DNA of 64,000 bases from Solibacteraceae bacterium (GCA_021324015.1 JAJPJX010000143.1:25560-89559); one strand, 5' to 3'. Shown: positions 33,701-44,582, counted from the first letter of the stretch. Program-made: numbers and translations. The notes: generated from the letters alone by a model not told the origin.

Positions 33701-33995
33701 TCCGCGCTACTATCTGAACCGCGCGGCTTTTCAGAACCAGGCGCCGGGGACGTTTGGGAACCTGGGGAGGGACGTGCTGATCGCGCCGGGAGCGGTCAAC
33801 GTGGATTTCGCGCTAAGCCGCCTGTTCCACTACCGCGAGCGGTGGCAGGTGGAGGCGCGCGCGGAGGCTTTCAACGCCATCAACCACGCAAACTTTAACG
33901 CCCCCACGACGAACCTGAGCAACTCGAAGTTCGGCGTGATTCAGGGCGCGGGCGACCCGCGTATCCTGCAGTTCGCCATGAAGCTGTATTTTTGA
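30705..33995 (+). CDS. Oar-like TonB-dependent receptor with carboxypeptidase-regulatory domain
   Basis: 1096 residues. A signal peptide is followed by QVGGVVSDPSGAPIAGAQVRM, the CarboxypepD_reg-like domain (about 38-120). A plug domain follows (VIDERRIVDLPLNGRQPTQL) and then a long beta barrel with NYLLDGGDNNDSFTNV, GAVVNAVTKSGTNSLHGDLFEF, VNLGLRWDP and NYTWSHCLSDSDF. The protein ends in Phe (FAMKLYF), as expected for an outer-membrane barrel. AAAAGGGG precedes the ATG. Such receptors take up oligosaccharides or other large ligands in Acidobacteriota; the adjacent glycosidase-like and Gfo/Idh genes suggest a carbohydrate. Confidence 0.93.
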   Translation: MIHVDRRVHVSALVAAMVLGVPGPRLRAQEVAVAQVGGVVSDPSGAPIAGAQVRMTETSKGLVRSTLTDGQGRYALPNLPVGPYQLEVTASGFKSYLQSGIVLQVGNNVEVNVPMQLGSLSESVEVTAGTTMVETRENTVSQVIDERRIVDLPLNGRQPTQLILLSGAALTTPGGDMRGSKNFWSSTTISVAGGQGNGVNYLLDGGDNNDSFTNVNLPIPFPDALQEFSVETSSLPARYGLHPGAVVNAVTKSGTNSLHGDLFEFLRNGDVNARNFFAPVHDSLKRNQFGGTLGGRIIRDKLFFFGGFQGTFNRQDPPQSISYVPTAAALGGDFSVIDSGACVSGGKGKTILDPTTGQPFANNQIPASRLNPQSVNLAKYLPAAQNDCGKVTYGIPTTGDEDQGVLRIDWVQNAKHTLYGRYYIADYRNPSVFDGKNLLTTTQAGNLERAQTLTLGDNYTISSNTLNAFHATATRRRDDRGAPGNDINPHTVGIDVPAPVPNFIQASVSGYFSVGCGTCANAFFNVNSLHLADDLDVIRGKHQMAFGVDYIRDQFNSLNAWISNGSFSFNGLYASGKNMGDALAAYMLGAMNDFTQSANLQNATRGTVFALYAQDSIRLTPHLTVNLGLRWDPTLVPYDYFHRGNSFSLAAFEAGQRSKVFTNAPAGLLFYGDPGIPPGFQHNRLANLSPRAGIVWDPSGSGRQTIRVSGAILRDTEEMFYNERLTTNSPYGTQVDLPYPFPSGGTLTNPWAAYPGGTPFPLPSPLPSTFNFPNAGVYVTLPMDLTPTYMAQWNVSYQRQIAPDWLASVSYLGNKTTHVWVGEDINPAQYIPGNSASTNLRRPLYLQNPKLGAAYSSITASDQNANAHYNALLLSLQHRFSQGFTLLTNYTWSHCLSDSDFTGELAGSQYMNPYNRAADYGNCNFDLRHQSNTSLIVTSPVKGNGLAGRILGEWRLSPIISVHSGLPMNITTGTDISQTGINADRPNLTLSDAYLAASDPRYYLNRAAFQNQAPGTFGNLGRDVLIAPGAVNVDFALSRLFHYRERWQVEARAEAFNAINHANFNAPTTNLSNSKFGVIQGAGDPRILQFAMKLYF

Positions 33996-36137
33996 CTAGA
34001 CCGGCTGCCAGCGTGCCTCCCACCGGGCGGCGGCGGGATCTACGAAGAGGGAGGTTCCTTCGCGGCGCACCGCGGCGGTGGCGTCCCGGAACGCGAGGCC
34101 GCCCAGCATAGCAGGTAGCTCGACAGCGGCGGGCGAGGGTCCGGCGGGGCGCGCGAAACGCAGGCGCCAACCGCGGCCGTCCGGTTCCAGGCGGAGATCC
34201 AGCTTCCCGAAGCGGGTGGGCGAGGCGGTGAGCAGGTACGGCTCGCGGGACGCGAGTTCGGGATTGCCGATGCCGGGGAGGAGCCGGAGCGCCGGGCCGT
34301 CTTCGAGAGCCAGCAGGTGGCGCAGATACAGGATGCATTCGGCGCTGGCCCAGTTGTGCGGCATATCGCCGACATAGCCCGCCAGCACGGAGCCGCGCAG
34401 GGGCTGTTCTTCCCGCCAGCAGTAGAGCGGCGTGGCGTGGTTCAGAAAGCCGGTGAAGGTGAGCCGCGCCCAATCCGCCAGCCCCGCCCACAGGTGGACG
34501 TGGGAGACGAAAGGCGCGTTGTAGTTCCAAAGGCCCTCGTGCGGCAGCCAGCCGGTTTCGACGGGGACATCTTCGCGCGTGCAGGCCTGCATCAGGGCGA
34601 TGTGGCCGCGCACCACGGGATCCTGCTTCTCGAAGACCAGGCCTGGGTAGATGGCGTGGGAGAGAGCCCACTGGGCGGTTTGGGGGCGCGGGCGGTCCCA
34701 CTCGGAGGGTGCGGACCACTGCGGGTCTTCCCTCATGAGCATGGGCAGGTAGTCGAAGCCGGCGGGATGGCGGCGCATCTCCTGGCGGGCGGCGGCGAAG
34801 CAGGCGGAGCGCAGCTCGCGGTAGAAGCGGTGGGCGGAATCGAAGCCCGACAGGCCCAGGCGCGCGGCCGCTTCGGTGGCGGCGCGCAGCCCGGCCAGAG
34901 ACCAGAGGGTGTTGGTGAACTCGGAGCGAATGCCGCCCAGGCCGCCATCGCCGAAGCCCTGCGCCAGCAGGCCGTAGCGCGCGTTGGCGTTGGCTTGGCC
35001 GCGGGCGCGGTCGCGCATGCTCTGGAGAAACGCGATGGCGCGCAGGACCTGCGGCTGGAGGGCGCGGAAGTACGTCCAATCCTGGGACAGTTCGGCCTGG
35101 CGCACGAGCGAGAACAGCGCGATGCCGGTATCCTTCCAGTGTTCCTTACCCCCGCCGGCGAAGATGCCGCCGTCTTCCTGCTGGCGGGCCCAGGTGGCTT
35201 CCAGGCCCTGCTGGACTTCGGCGTCATAGCCCAGGTAGCGGGCGGCTTCCAGGATGAAATGGCCGTCCACCACCCACAGGCCGCGGTAGACGGTGGGGCC
35301 GACCTGAAAGGTCAGCTTGCCGCCGCGCACCTCCCGGGCTTGCACGATATTGCGCGCGCAGGCAACCAGGAACTCGTCCTGGCGGCCAGGCATTTTCCAG
35401 GCGACCGGGCCGGAGAAGGGCCGCCAGCCGCGCCAGTATGCGCGGGCCTGCGCCAGGAGGCTATCGGGGTCGCGCAAGCCCGGTTCGAGGCGGGCCAGGT
35501 CCTGGCCCTGCTGCGGAAATCGGAAGAGGCAGCGAAGCGGACGGCCGTCCTGGGCGACGCTTTCGGGAGCGGTGAGGGTGTAGCCGGCGCCGGTGTCGCC
35601 GGCGCGCAAGGGCACGTCCGCGGCGAGCAGCAGGCGGCCCTCCGAGAAAACGGCGCGATCCCGCACGCTGATCTCGCGGCGGGTGTGCAGGCAAACCTGC
35701 GGGACGGCGTGCACGGCCGCTTCTTGGCGAGGACGCACCTCCAGGATGACGTTATCCACGCGGCCTTCGGCGGGATTGTTGGTGGCGAACGTGATGAGTT
35801 CCAGGAAGGCTTCGGGGCGATCGATGCGCGTGTGCAGGAGGGGGACGCCGGGGGCTTCGAGACTTTGCCCGGAGACACGATCGGGCTCCATGCCGCGCAG
35901 CGAAAAAGATACGGTCAGGGGGAAGTAGTCGATGGGCTTACCTGGGCCGGGATGACCGTAGCGCAGTTCCCCGCGCTGGCCGGCAAGGCTCTTATACGGA
36001 TCGTCGGGGAAGCAGAAGGCGGTCTGCCAGGACCGCGGTGCGTAGCGGAAATCGATCGCGGGCGGCGCGGCGGCGCCATCGAGCAGCGCGGCGGCCAGAG
36101 GGCTTCCGGCGCATTGAAAAAAGCGGCGGCGGTGCAT
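33996..36137 (-). CDS. Exported (alpha/alpha)6-barrel glycosidase-like protein
   Basis: 713 residues. MHRRRFFQCAGSPLAAALLDGAAA is a Tat signal. The N-terminal part is beta-rich. From about residue 240 the protein shows helical-barrel sequence typical of six-hairpin glycosidases: GPTVYRGLWVVDGHFILEAARYLGYD, EDGGIFAGGGKEHWKDTGIALFSL, VETGWLPHEGLWNYNAPFVSHVHLWAGLADW. Acidic residues in VDGHF and EGLWNYN are candidates for catalysis. It does not match a GH family I can name with certainty (GH78/GH95/GH63-like architecture). Its stop directly abuts the TonB receptor stop (convergent). It starts 3 nt after the broken Gfo/Idh gene and is probably in one operon with it. Confidence 0.75.
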   Translation of the reverse strand: MHRRRFFQCAGSPLAAALLDGAAAPPAIDFRYAPRSWQTAFCFPDDPYKSLAGQRGELRYGHPGPGKPIDYFPLTVSFSLRGMEPDRVSGQSLEAPGVPLLHTRIDRPEAFLELITFATNNPAEGRVDNVILEVRPRQEAAVHAVPQVCLHTRREISVRDRAVFSEGRLLLAADVPLRAGDTGAGYTLTAPESVAQDGRPLRCLFRFPQQGQDLARLEPGLRDPDSLLAQARAYWRGWRPFSGPVAWKMPGRQDEFLVACARNIVQAREVRGGKLTFQVGPTVYRGLWVVDGHFILEAARYLGYDAEVQQGLEATWARQQEDGGIFAGGGKEHWKDTGIALFSLVRQAELSQDWTYFRALQPQVLRAIAFLQSMRDRARGQANANARYGLLAQGFGDGGLGGIRSEFTNTLWSLAGLRAATEAAARLGLSGFDSAHRFYRELRSACFAAARQEMRRHPAGFDYLPMLMREDPQWSAPSEWDRPRPQTAQWALSHAIYPGLVFEKQDPVVRGHIALMQACTREDVPVETGWLPHEGLWNYNAPFVSHVHLWAGLADWARLTFTGFLNHATPLYCWREEQPLRGSVLAGYVGDMPHNWASAECILYLRHLLALEDGPALRLLPGIGNPELASREPYLLTASPTRFGKLDLRLEPDGRGWRLRFARPAGPSPAAVELPAMLGGLAFRDATAAVRREGTSLFVDPAAARWEARWQPV

Positions 36138-36140
36138 GCA

Positions 36141-37427
36141 TCAGACCTCGGGCAGGAGGTAGGGGGCGCGATAAGAGCGGGTCAGAAGCTCGGAAGCCTG
36201 GGCGTCGCCCACGATAGCCTCGCGCTCGGCGTCCCAGACCAGTTTGCGGCCGGTGCGGAGCGCGAGGTTGCCCAGGTGGGGCACGGCGGTGGCGCGGTGG
36301 CCGATTTCGATGTCGGCGTTGGGGCGCTGCCGGGACTTGACGCAATCCAGGAAGTTGCGGATGTGGTAGTCGCTGAGCGATTCGGGCATGAAGTTGGAGA
36401 CCCGCGGCTGGCCCACGGTGCGCGGCATGGCGCGGTCTTTCTCAGGGATCAGCTCGTAGCCGGAGCGGTCCAGATAGAGGGTGCCGTTGACGCCGTGGAA
36501 CACGATGCCGTAGTCGCTGCGATCGGCGGTGTAGGCGTTAGCCTGGCGGAGGGTGTACTCCAAGGTCCACTCACGCGGATACTCCCACAGGGCGCTCATC
36601 GTGTCCGGGGTTTCGTAAAGGTCGCGGATGGCGAACTTGCCGCCCGCGGCCACCGCCGAGCGCGGGCGGTCCTGGCCCATGACGTGATGCACGGTGGCGA
36701 CGTGGTGCGTGCCCCAATCGGTCATGGTGCCGCCGGCGAAGTTCCAGAAGGAGCGGAAGGCGCCCGAAGCTTTGACGCGGTTGTAAGGGATGACGGGCGC
36801 GGGGCCGAGCCAGAAGTCCCAATTGAGGGTTTCGGGCGACGGCTCGTCGGGCGGAAAGCCCACGCCCGGCCAGCGGTTGTGGATGTTCCAGATGCGCACG
36901 TGGGTGACCTTGCCGAGCTTGCCGGACTGCACCAGTTGGGCGGCCTCGATGTAGTGCGGGCCGCTGAGCTGCTGCGTGCCGCACTGCACCACGCGGCTGT
37001 ACTTGCGCGCGGCCTGGACCATGCAGCGGCCTTCGGCGATGCAGTAAGTGACGGGCTTTTCCACGTAGACGTCTTTGCCGGCCTGGCAGGCATGAATCGT
37101 GGGGATGGCGTGCCAGTGATCGGGCGTGGCGATCATGACGGCGTCGATGTCTTTGCGGTCCAGGACGCGCCGGTAGTCCTCGACGATCTCGGCCTAGCCG
37201 GCCAGCAGTTCCTGGTTGGCCTTGCGGGCGTTGAGCTGGTTGACGTCGCAAACCACGGGAACTTCCACTTCGGGATTCTTGAGAAAGACCTTGAGATTGA
37301 AGCGCCCTTGCCCGCCGGTGCCGATGGCGCCCACGCGGATGCGCTCATTCGCGCCCGCGGCGCGCGAGGCCAGCAGGACTGCCGGCATGCCCACAAACAT
37401 TCTGCGGCCGATTGACGAGTTCCGCAT
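36141..37427 (-). pseudogene. Gfo/Idh/MocA-family oxidoreductase interrupted by an in-frame amber codon
   Basis: The frame encodes 427 residues if the TAG at 37194-37196 is read through. Before it: a Tat signal (SSIGRRMFVGMPAVLLASRAAGA) and RIRVGAIGTGGQGRFNLKVF, the NAD(P)-binding Rossmann start. After it, in the same frame: AEIVEDYRRVLDRKDIDAV, IATPDHWHAIPTIHACQAGKDVYVEKP, and DWGTHHVATVHHVMGQ, the usual Gfo/Idh motifs through to the C-terminus. The codon before which the family normally has Lys or Gln is TAG. AAAGGAG precedes the ATG. No other damage is seen, so this is a recent nonsense mutation or a sequencing error. If read, the product would be an exported sugar dehydrogenase-like enzyme. 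Confidence 0.85.
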
Positions 37428-37808
37428 TCCAGACTCCTTTGCAGAGTAGAATAGCGGATTTCACGGATGCGAACAGAGACACGTCGGCCGAGAGAGGGGA
37501 GTCAAACGGCGGGATTTCGGAGACAGAAGGCCGGACCGGCGGAATTTTCCGCCGGCGCGGCTGGTTTCTGCTGGTTTTCTGCTTGCGGGATCGATCCCTG
37601 CTCCCCGCCTTCGCGGACGGGGAGCGCAGTCACGCCTGTGACGTTGAAAACTCGGGTGGGCCCACCGACTACTGCGTTCTATCGTGGCTGCTTCGGCGAC
37701 GAGCAGCTCTTTCGATTTCAGAGTAACCGCAGGGATGCGCGGTCAAGCCGCCCGGCCGGCGGCAAGCGGTTGAAAAAGCAGGCGAATAAATTTTCTCTGC
37801 GGGTGTGA
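37428..37808. other. Non-coding gap with several inverted repeats
   Basis: A 381-nt gap between the Gfo/Idh gene and the DUF1501 gene. No frame has coding character. It contains a 20-nt perfect hairpin (CCGGCGGAA-TT-TTCCGCCGG, 37536-37555), a 12-bp palindrome GGGATCGATCCC (37587-37598), and an 8-bp stem GCTCCCCG/CGGGGAGC (37600-37607, 37618-37625). None is followed by a T-run. Confidence 0.6.
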
Positions 37809-39209
37809 TCAGGCCACCATTTCGGTGATGACCCGGCCGCCGATATCGGTGAGTTTCTTGAAGCGGCCGGCGCTGAGGTAGGTGAGGCGATTCTGGTCCA
37901 GACCCAGGAGGCGCAGGATGGTGGCGTGGACGTCGCGCAGGGGGATGGGCTGGTCCACGCTTTTCAGGCCGAAGTCATCGGTCTGGCCGAAGGTGGCGCC
38001 GGGCTTGACGTCCCCGCCGGCCATCCAGACCACCAGGCCGTACTGGTTGTGATCGCGGCCGGGCTTGTCGGTGACCAGGTTGTTATCGAAAGGCGTGCGG
38101 CCCATTTCGGAGGCCCAGACGACCAGAGTGTCTTCGAGCAGGCCGCGGGCCTTGAGATCCTGCAACAGGCCGGCGACGGGCTTATCGACTTCCTTGCAGT
38201 GCTTGGGGAGACGGCCCTTGATATCGCCGTGGTCGTCCCAGCGATCCCCGCCCGCGCCGTGCAGGGCCAGCACGAAGCGCACGCCGCGCTCGACCATGCG
38301 GCGGGCCAGCAGACACTGGCGGCCGAAGGGTTCGGAGACGGGATCGTCCAGCCCGTAGAGCTTGCGGGTGGCTTCGGATTCGGACTGGATGTTCACCAAC
38401 TCGGGGGCCTTGATCTGCATGCGGAAGGCCAGCTCGTAGGCGGCGATGCGAGCCTCGAGCTCGCCGGCATCGGAGCGCTGGGCGGCGTGCTTTTGATCGA
38501 ACCAGCGCAGCAGATCCAGCTCGGCGCGCTGCCGCTGGGGGGTCATATCCGGCCGGGGCTTGAGATCCACGATGGGGGTGTCGCCGGGGCGGAAGATGGT
38601 GCCCTGGTAGGCGGCCGGCAGGAAGCCGTTGCCCCAGACGCCCGCGCCGCCGATGGGCGCGCCGCGGTGGTCGCCCAGCACGATGAAGCCGGGCAGATCC
38701 TGGTTTTCGCTGCCCAGCCCGTAGGTGACCCAGGCGCCGACCGAGGCGCTGCCCGGGAACATGTTGCCGGTGAGGGTGTGGTAAACGGCGGGGCCGTGGT
38801 TGTTGTTATCGACCTTGACGCCGTGGACGAAGGCCAGATCGTCCACGTGCTCCGCCAGGTTGGGCAGCAGTTCGGTGATCCAGCGCCCCGACTGGCCATG
38901 GCGCGAGAACTTGTAGGGCGCGGGGATGAGGCGATTGGGCGCGGCCGAGAAGGTGGCGATCTCGCCCACGGTGCCCTGGGGCTTGGGGATCTGCTGGCCG
39001 GCGAATTTCTGGAGGGCGGGGCGGTACTCGAACAGATCCACCTGGCTGACGCCGCCTTCCAGGAACAGGAAGATACAGCGCTTGGCTTTGGCGGGCAGGT
39101 GCTGCAGCTTGGGGAGCATGGGATTGACGGTCTCGGCAGCCATCAGGTGGCCGAGGGCCAGGCCTCCCAAGCCAAGATAGGATTGCGTGAGAAAATCGCG
39201 GCGGGTCAT
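37809..39209 (-). CDS. DUF1501 exported protein (sulfatase-fold)
   Basis: 466 residues. MTRRDFLTQSYLGLGGLALG is a Tat signal. AKRCIFLFLEGGVSQVDLFEYRP, HGQSGRWITELLPNLAEHVDD, GPAVYHTLTGN, HGAGGDRWDDHGDI, TLVVWASEMGRTPFDN and GRDHNQYGLVVWMAGGDVKPG are the ordered DUF1501 motifs, an alkaline-phosphatase/sulfatase-like fold with metal-binding His/Asp residues. DUF1501 genes nearly always pair with DUF1549/DUF1553 genes, as here (12-nt gap, same strand). The function of the pair is not established. Periplasmic. Confidence 0.92.
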   Translation of the reverse strand: MTRRDFLTQSYLGLGGLALGHLMAAETVNPMLPKLQHLPAKAKRCIFLFLEGGVSQVDLFEYRPALQKFAGQQIPKPQGTVGEIATFSAAPNRLIPAPYKFSRHGQSGRWITELLPNLAEHVDDLAFVHGVKVDNNNHGPAVYHTLTGNMFPGSASVGAWVTYGLGSENQDLPGFIVLGDHRGAPIGGAGVWGNGFLPAAYQGTIFRPGDTPIVDLKPRPDMTPQRQRAELDLLRWFDQKHAAQRSDAGELEARIAAYELAFRMQIKAPELVNIQSESEATRKLYGLDDPVSEPFGRQCLLARRMVERGVRFVLALHGAGGDRWDDHGDIKGRLPKHCKEVDKPVAGLLQDLKARGLLEDTLVVWASEMGRTPFDNNLVTDKPGRDHNQYGLVVWMAGGDVKPGATFGQTDDFGLKSVDQPIPLRDVHATILRLLGLDQNRLTYLSAGRFKKLTDIGGRVITEMVA

Positions 39210-39221
39210 GCGGTCTCCCGG

Positions 39222-41855
<2,634 letters not shown>

Positions 41856-41915
41856 AGACAGCGATCGCTGGGCGCTAGTCTATCCTAATCCGGCGTGCCG
41901 GTGCTACTCCCGGGT

Positions 41916-42251
41916 CTACCTCACGGCATACGAGCAGGGCGGGGCCGGCAAACGCACCTCGGGCATGCGGGCCGTGGGGCGGGGCGGGATTCTGGGCATG
42001 GGCGCCGTGCTGCCGGCGGGCGGGAGAACGGGGGTCAGCGGCACGGAGCAAACGTCACGCCGCGGGAATCGCTCGGGGCGGAAGGTCCGGGGAAGCGGGC
42101 GCGGCCAGACGGGAGGTGGGAGCTTCAGGGTTCCCTGCCACTGCTGGGCGGCGGCGCGCTCCGCGACGACCGCGTTCTCCGGGCGGGTCTCCTGGGGCCA
42201 GGCGAACGGAATGCCGCAGAACAGCAGCAACCACGCGGGAGCAAATCTCAT
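41916..42251 (-). CDS. Small secreted proline-rich protein
   Basis: 111 residues from the ATG at 42251, preceded by GGGAGAAGG and a TAAAAT hexamer further up. MRFAPAWLLLFCGIPFAWPQ is a convincing signal peptide. The rest is rich in Pro and Arg (LPPPVWPRPLPRTFRPERFP) with two cysteines that could form a disulfide. No family is recognised. Several frames are open on the other strand here, but only this one has a signal peptide and a start site. It lies downstream of the zinc-finger gene on the same strand and may be cotranscribed. Confidence 0.5.
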   Translation of the reverse strand: MRFAPAWLLLFCGIPFAWPQETRPENAVVAERAAAQQWQGTLKLPPPVWPRPLPRTFRPERFPRRDVCSVPLTPVLPPAGSTAPMPRIPPRPTARMPEVRLPAPPCSYAVR

Positions 42252-42274
42252 ACCACCTTCTCCCGGTTTTTATT

Positions 42275-42706
42275 TTACTCTCTGGCTTGGTTGGCGGAGT
42301 GTTTCACCGGACCGCACTCGGCGGTGCAGCGATGCTCGGGAAACATTTCGACAAAAGAACGGAACAGGTATTCATTGGCTTCGCGCAGAGTTTTGCAGGT
42401 GCGGCCGCCTTGCAGGTTGGGGCCCTCGTGTACCGCCAGCCAGCGCCCCTTCTTCAACTTCACGCTGCGGGAATATACCGGGCCGTCGGCGGTGTGATGC
42501 ACCACATCGAGCGACCGGTCGGAAGGAAAGGAGGAAGCCACCTGGAGGGCGGAACGCAGGGCGTCGCGAAACAGATCGAATTGGGCGAGTTGTGTGCGGC
42601 AGGACTCACAGAGCAGCAGGTGTTCTTCGAGCGCGGCGGCGTCGGAGGGTGTCATGCGGCCGAGAGAATACTGTTCGAGCGCGTCCTTGGATGGGTGCGA
42701 AGGCAT
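42275..42706 (-). CDS. Putative anti-sigma-type zinc-finger protein
   Basis: 143 residues from the ATG at 42706. MPSHPSKDALEQYSLGRMTPSDAAALEEHLLLCESCRTQLA has the Hx(n)CxxC spacing of anti-sigma zinc fingers (zf-HC2), with the helix that normally binds a sigma factor. No transmembrane segment follows; the C-terminal half (VKLKKGRWLAVHEGPNLQGG, REANEYLFRSFVEMFPEHRC) is soluble. No sigma factor gene is adjacent. It might act with the divergent PP2C phosphatase gene as a partner-switch-type regulatory pair, which is speculation. The promoter-proximal gap carries repeated GTTATGATnAT words. Confidence 0.65.
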   Translation of the reverse strand: MPSHPSKDALEQYSLGRMTPSDAAALEEHLLLCESCRTQLAQFDLFRDALRSALQVASSFPSDRSLDVVHHTADGPVYSRSVKLKKGRWLAVHEGPNLQGGRTCKTLREANEYLFRSFVEMFPEHRCTAECGPVKHSANQARE

Positions 42707-42758
42707 AGCCCGCCTGGATTCAGATAACGATCGGGGGCCCGCCTGACGAGAGCCCCTT

Positions 42759-42861
42759 GTTATGATCATCACCCTGCCATGGCGCGCACGCATACTAAAG
42801 CACGTATTTTTTCGTACTAGGCCCGTACCGGGACCGCGCGACAGCGTTTCGTTATGATAAT
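42759..42861. repeat. Pair of 11-nt direct repeats in the divergent promoter region
   Basis: GTTATGATCAT at 42759-42769 and GTTATGATAAT at 42851-42861 differ at one base. They lie in the 170-nt gap between the zinc-finger gene and the phosphatase gene. They could be operator sites, or the second could simply be a -10 region. Confidence 0.35.
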
Positions 42862-42876
42862 CGTGCGGGCGGGCAC

Positions 42877-44499
42877 ATGCGGGAGTTACTGATCCAACTG
42901 CCGGACGGCCAAACGAGGACCGTGGAACTCACGGGCGAACGCATGACACTCGGACGGTCGAGCGCGGCCGAGCTGTGTTTTCCGGACGACGCCGGCCTTT
43001 CGCGGCAGCACCTGGCGCTGGAGCGGGAAGGCGAGGAATGGTGCATCCAGGACCTGGGCAGCAAGAACGGGACGTTGGTCAACAACATTCCGCTGAAGGC
43101 ACGCCTGTTGCTGCGGCCGGGCGACCGCATCAGCGCCGGGCATCTCACCCTGGTCTACACCAGCGGCGGGGCCGGCGACAGCGTGGTGTTCTACGAAGGG
43201 GCGGAACGGGACTCCACGGCGGCCTCCACGGTGATGAACCTGGAGGGCGCCATTTCCAACCAAACCATGCTGGCGCCCGCCGGACCACATGGCTCGACAC
43301 GGGTACAGGCGCTGATTCGCGCGGGCCAATTGCTGGCGGGCAACCGCCCGCTGGCGGCGTTGTTCGGCGAGATCCTGGACCTGGCCATCGAGGCGGTAGG
43401 CGCGCAGCGCGGGGTGGTGATGGTGCTCGAGGGCGGGCGGCTGACGGTGCGGGCCAACCAGGGTGATGGATTTCGCATCAGTTCGGCGGTGCGCGACCGC
43501 GTGCTGAACGGCGGCGAGTCCATGCTGATCGAAGACACGCAGATGGACGAGGCGTTTCGGGCGCGCCACAGCATCGTGGAGCAGAAGGTGCGCACGCTGA
43601 TGGCCGTTCCGCTGCAGACCGAGGACCGGGTTTTGGGCCTGATCTACGTGGACTCGCCGACCTTGATGCGGGAGTTCAGCAAGGAGGACCTGAGCCTGCT
43701 GACGGTGATGGCCAACACCGCCGCTATCCGCATCGAACACGCGCGCCTGGCCGAGGTGGAGGAGATGGAGCGGCGGCTGGCGCGCGAACTGGAGCAGGCG
43801 GCCGAGATCCAGCGGCTGTACCTTCCGGAGCGCGCGCCCGTGATCGCGGGCGCGGACCTGGCGGGCTACAACGCGCCCTGCCGCACGGTGGGCGGCGACT
43901 ACTACGATTTCTTTCCGTATCCCAACGGGCGGGTGGCCCTGGCGCTGGGAGACGTTTCGGGCAAGGGCATGCCGGCGTCGCTGATGATGATGGGGCTGCA
44001 AGCCCGCGTGCAGGTGCTGGCCGCCGAGCCGCAAGACCTGGCGGCGGTGATGAACCGGCTCAACCAGACGACTTGCGCGCACTGCCCCACCAACCGGTTC
44101 ATCACGTTCTTCTTTTGCGTCTTCGAGCCGGAGACGGGCAACCTGGCCTATTGCAGCGCGGGGCACAACCCGCCCTTCCTGGTGCGCCGGCGGGGCGCCG
44201 TGGAGACGCTCGATGGCGGGGGCCCGCCGCTGGGGATCCTAGCCTCGGCCCGCTACGAGGAATACCAGGCGCGGCTGGACCCAGGCGATGCGCTGGTGAT
44301 CTACAGCGATGGGGTCACCGACGCCACGAATCCGCACGAGGAGGAGTTCGGCGAAGAACGCTTCGCGGCGGTGCTGGAAGAGAACCGCACACGGCCGGCG
44401 GGGGAGATCGTGGAGGCGGTGAACCAGGCCGTAAGCGCCTGGGAGGCGGGAGCGCCGGCCGCGGACGACCTCACGCTGGTAGTGGCCAAGCGCGCCTAG
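42877..44499 (+). CDS. FHA-GAF-PP2C (SpoIIE-type) serine phosphatase
   Basis: 540 residues. An FHA domain (about 20-92) has LGRSSAAELCFPDDAGLSRQH and DLGSKNGTLVNN, with the phosphothreonine-binding Arg/Ser/His/Asn residues. A GAF domain (about 145-290) follows (GQLLAGNRPLAALFGEILDL, VRTLMAVPLQTEDRVLGLIY). A coiled linker (RRLARELEQAAEIQRLYLPE) leads to the phosphatase: GGDYYDFFPYPNG, GDVSGKGMPASL, SAGHNPPF, YSDGVTDATN, with the metal-binding Asp residues intact. It would dephosphorylate a regulator in response to a phosphoprotein and a small ligand. The partner is not encoded nearby. Confidence 0.93.
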   Translation: MRELLIQLPDGQTRTVELTGERMTLGRSSAAELCFPDDAGLSRQHLALEREGEEWCIQDLGSKNGTLVNNIPLKARLLLRPGDRISAGHLTLVYTSGGAGDSVVFYEGAERDSTAASTVMNLEGAISNQTMLAPAGPHGSTRVQALIRAGQLLAGNRPLAALFGEILDLAIEAVGAQRGVVMVLEGGRLTVRANQGDGFRISSAVRDRVLNGGESMLIEDTQMDEAFRARHSIVEQKVRTLMAVPLQTEDRVLGLIYVDSPTLMREFSKEDLSLLTVMANTAAIRIEHARLAEVEEMERRLARELEQAAEIQRLYLPERAPVIAGADLAGYNAPCRTVGGDYYDFFPYPNGRVALALGDVSGKGMPASLMMMGLQARVQVLAAEPQDLAAVMNRLNQTTCAHCPTNRFITFFFCVFEPETGNLAYCSAGHNPPFLVRRRGAVETLDGGGPPLGILASARYEEYQARLDPGDALVIYSDGVTDATNPHEEEFGEERFAAVLEENRTRPAGEIVEAVNQAVSAWEAGAPAADDLTLVVAKRA

Positions 44500-44501
44500 C
44501 A

Positions 44502-44582
44502 ACCGCTCCTTGCGGTCGCGGCTCAGCAGCTAAGTGCTCGTATTTGCAGGATGTTACCGAGCCGCGAAGGTAACGGAGCGGT
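44502..44582. repeat. Inverted pair of REP-like 30-bp repeats
   Basis: Copy A runs plus from 44502 (ACCGCTCC...CGCGGCTC); copy C runs minus from 44582 to 44553 and reads ACCGCTCCGTTACC then TTCGCGGCTCGGTAAC. The two can pair through ACCGCTCC/GGAGCGGT and CGCGGCTC/GAGCCGCG around a 34-nt loop. A third copy is at 46447-46476. Placed just after the phosphatase stop; may act as a transcription end or mRNA stabiliser. Confidence 0.7.

Noticed and set aside
34317..37415. Very long antisense open frame (1032 codons) across the glycosidase and Gfo/Idh genes
   Set aside because: It mirrors high GC at third positions of the real genes and has low-complexity Gly/Ala/Val sequence, no motifs and no start site.
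41895..42497. Plus-strand frame of 200 codons over the small secreted protein gene
   Set aside because: No signal peptide, no start context and composition of a shadow; the minus-strand frame has a clear signal peptide and Shine-Dalgarno.
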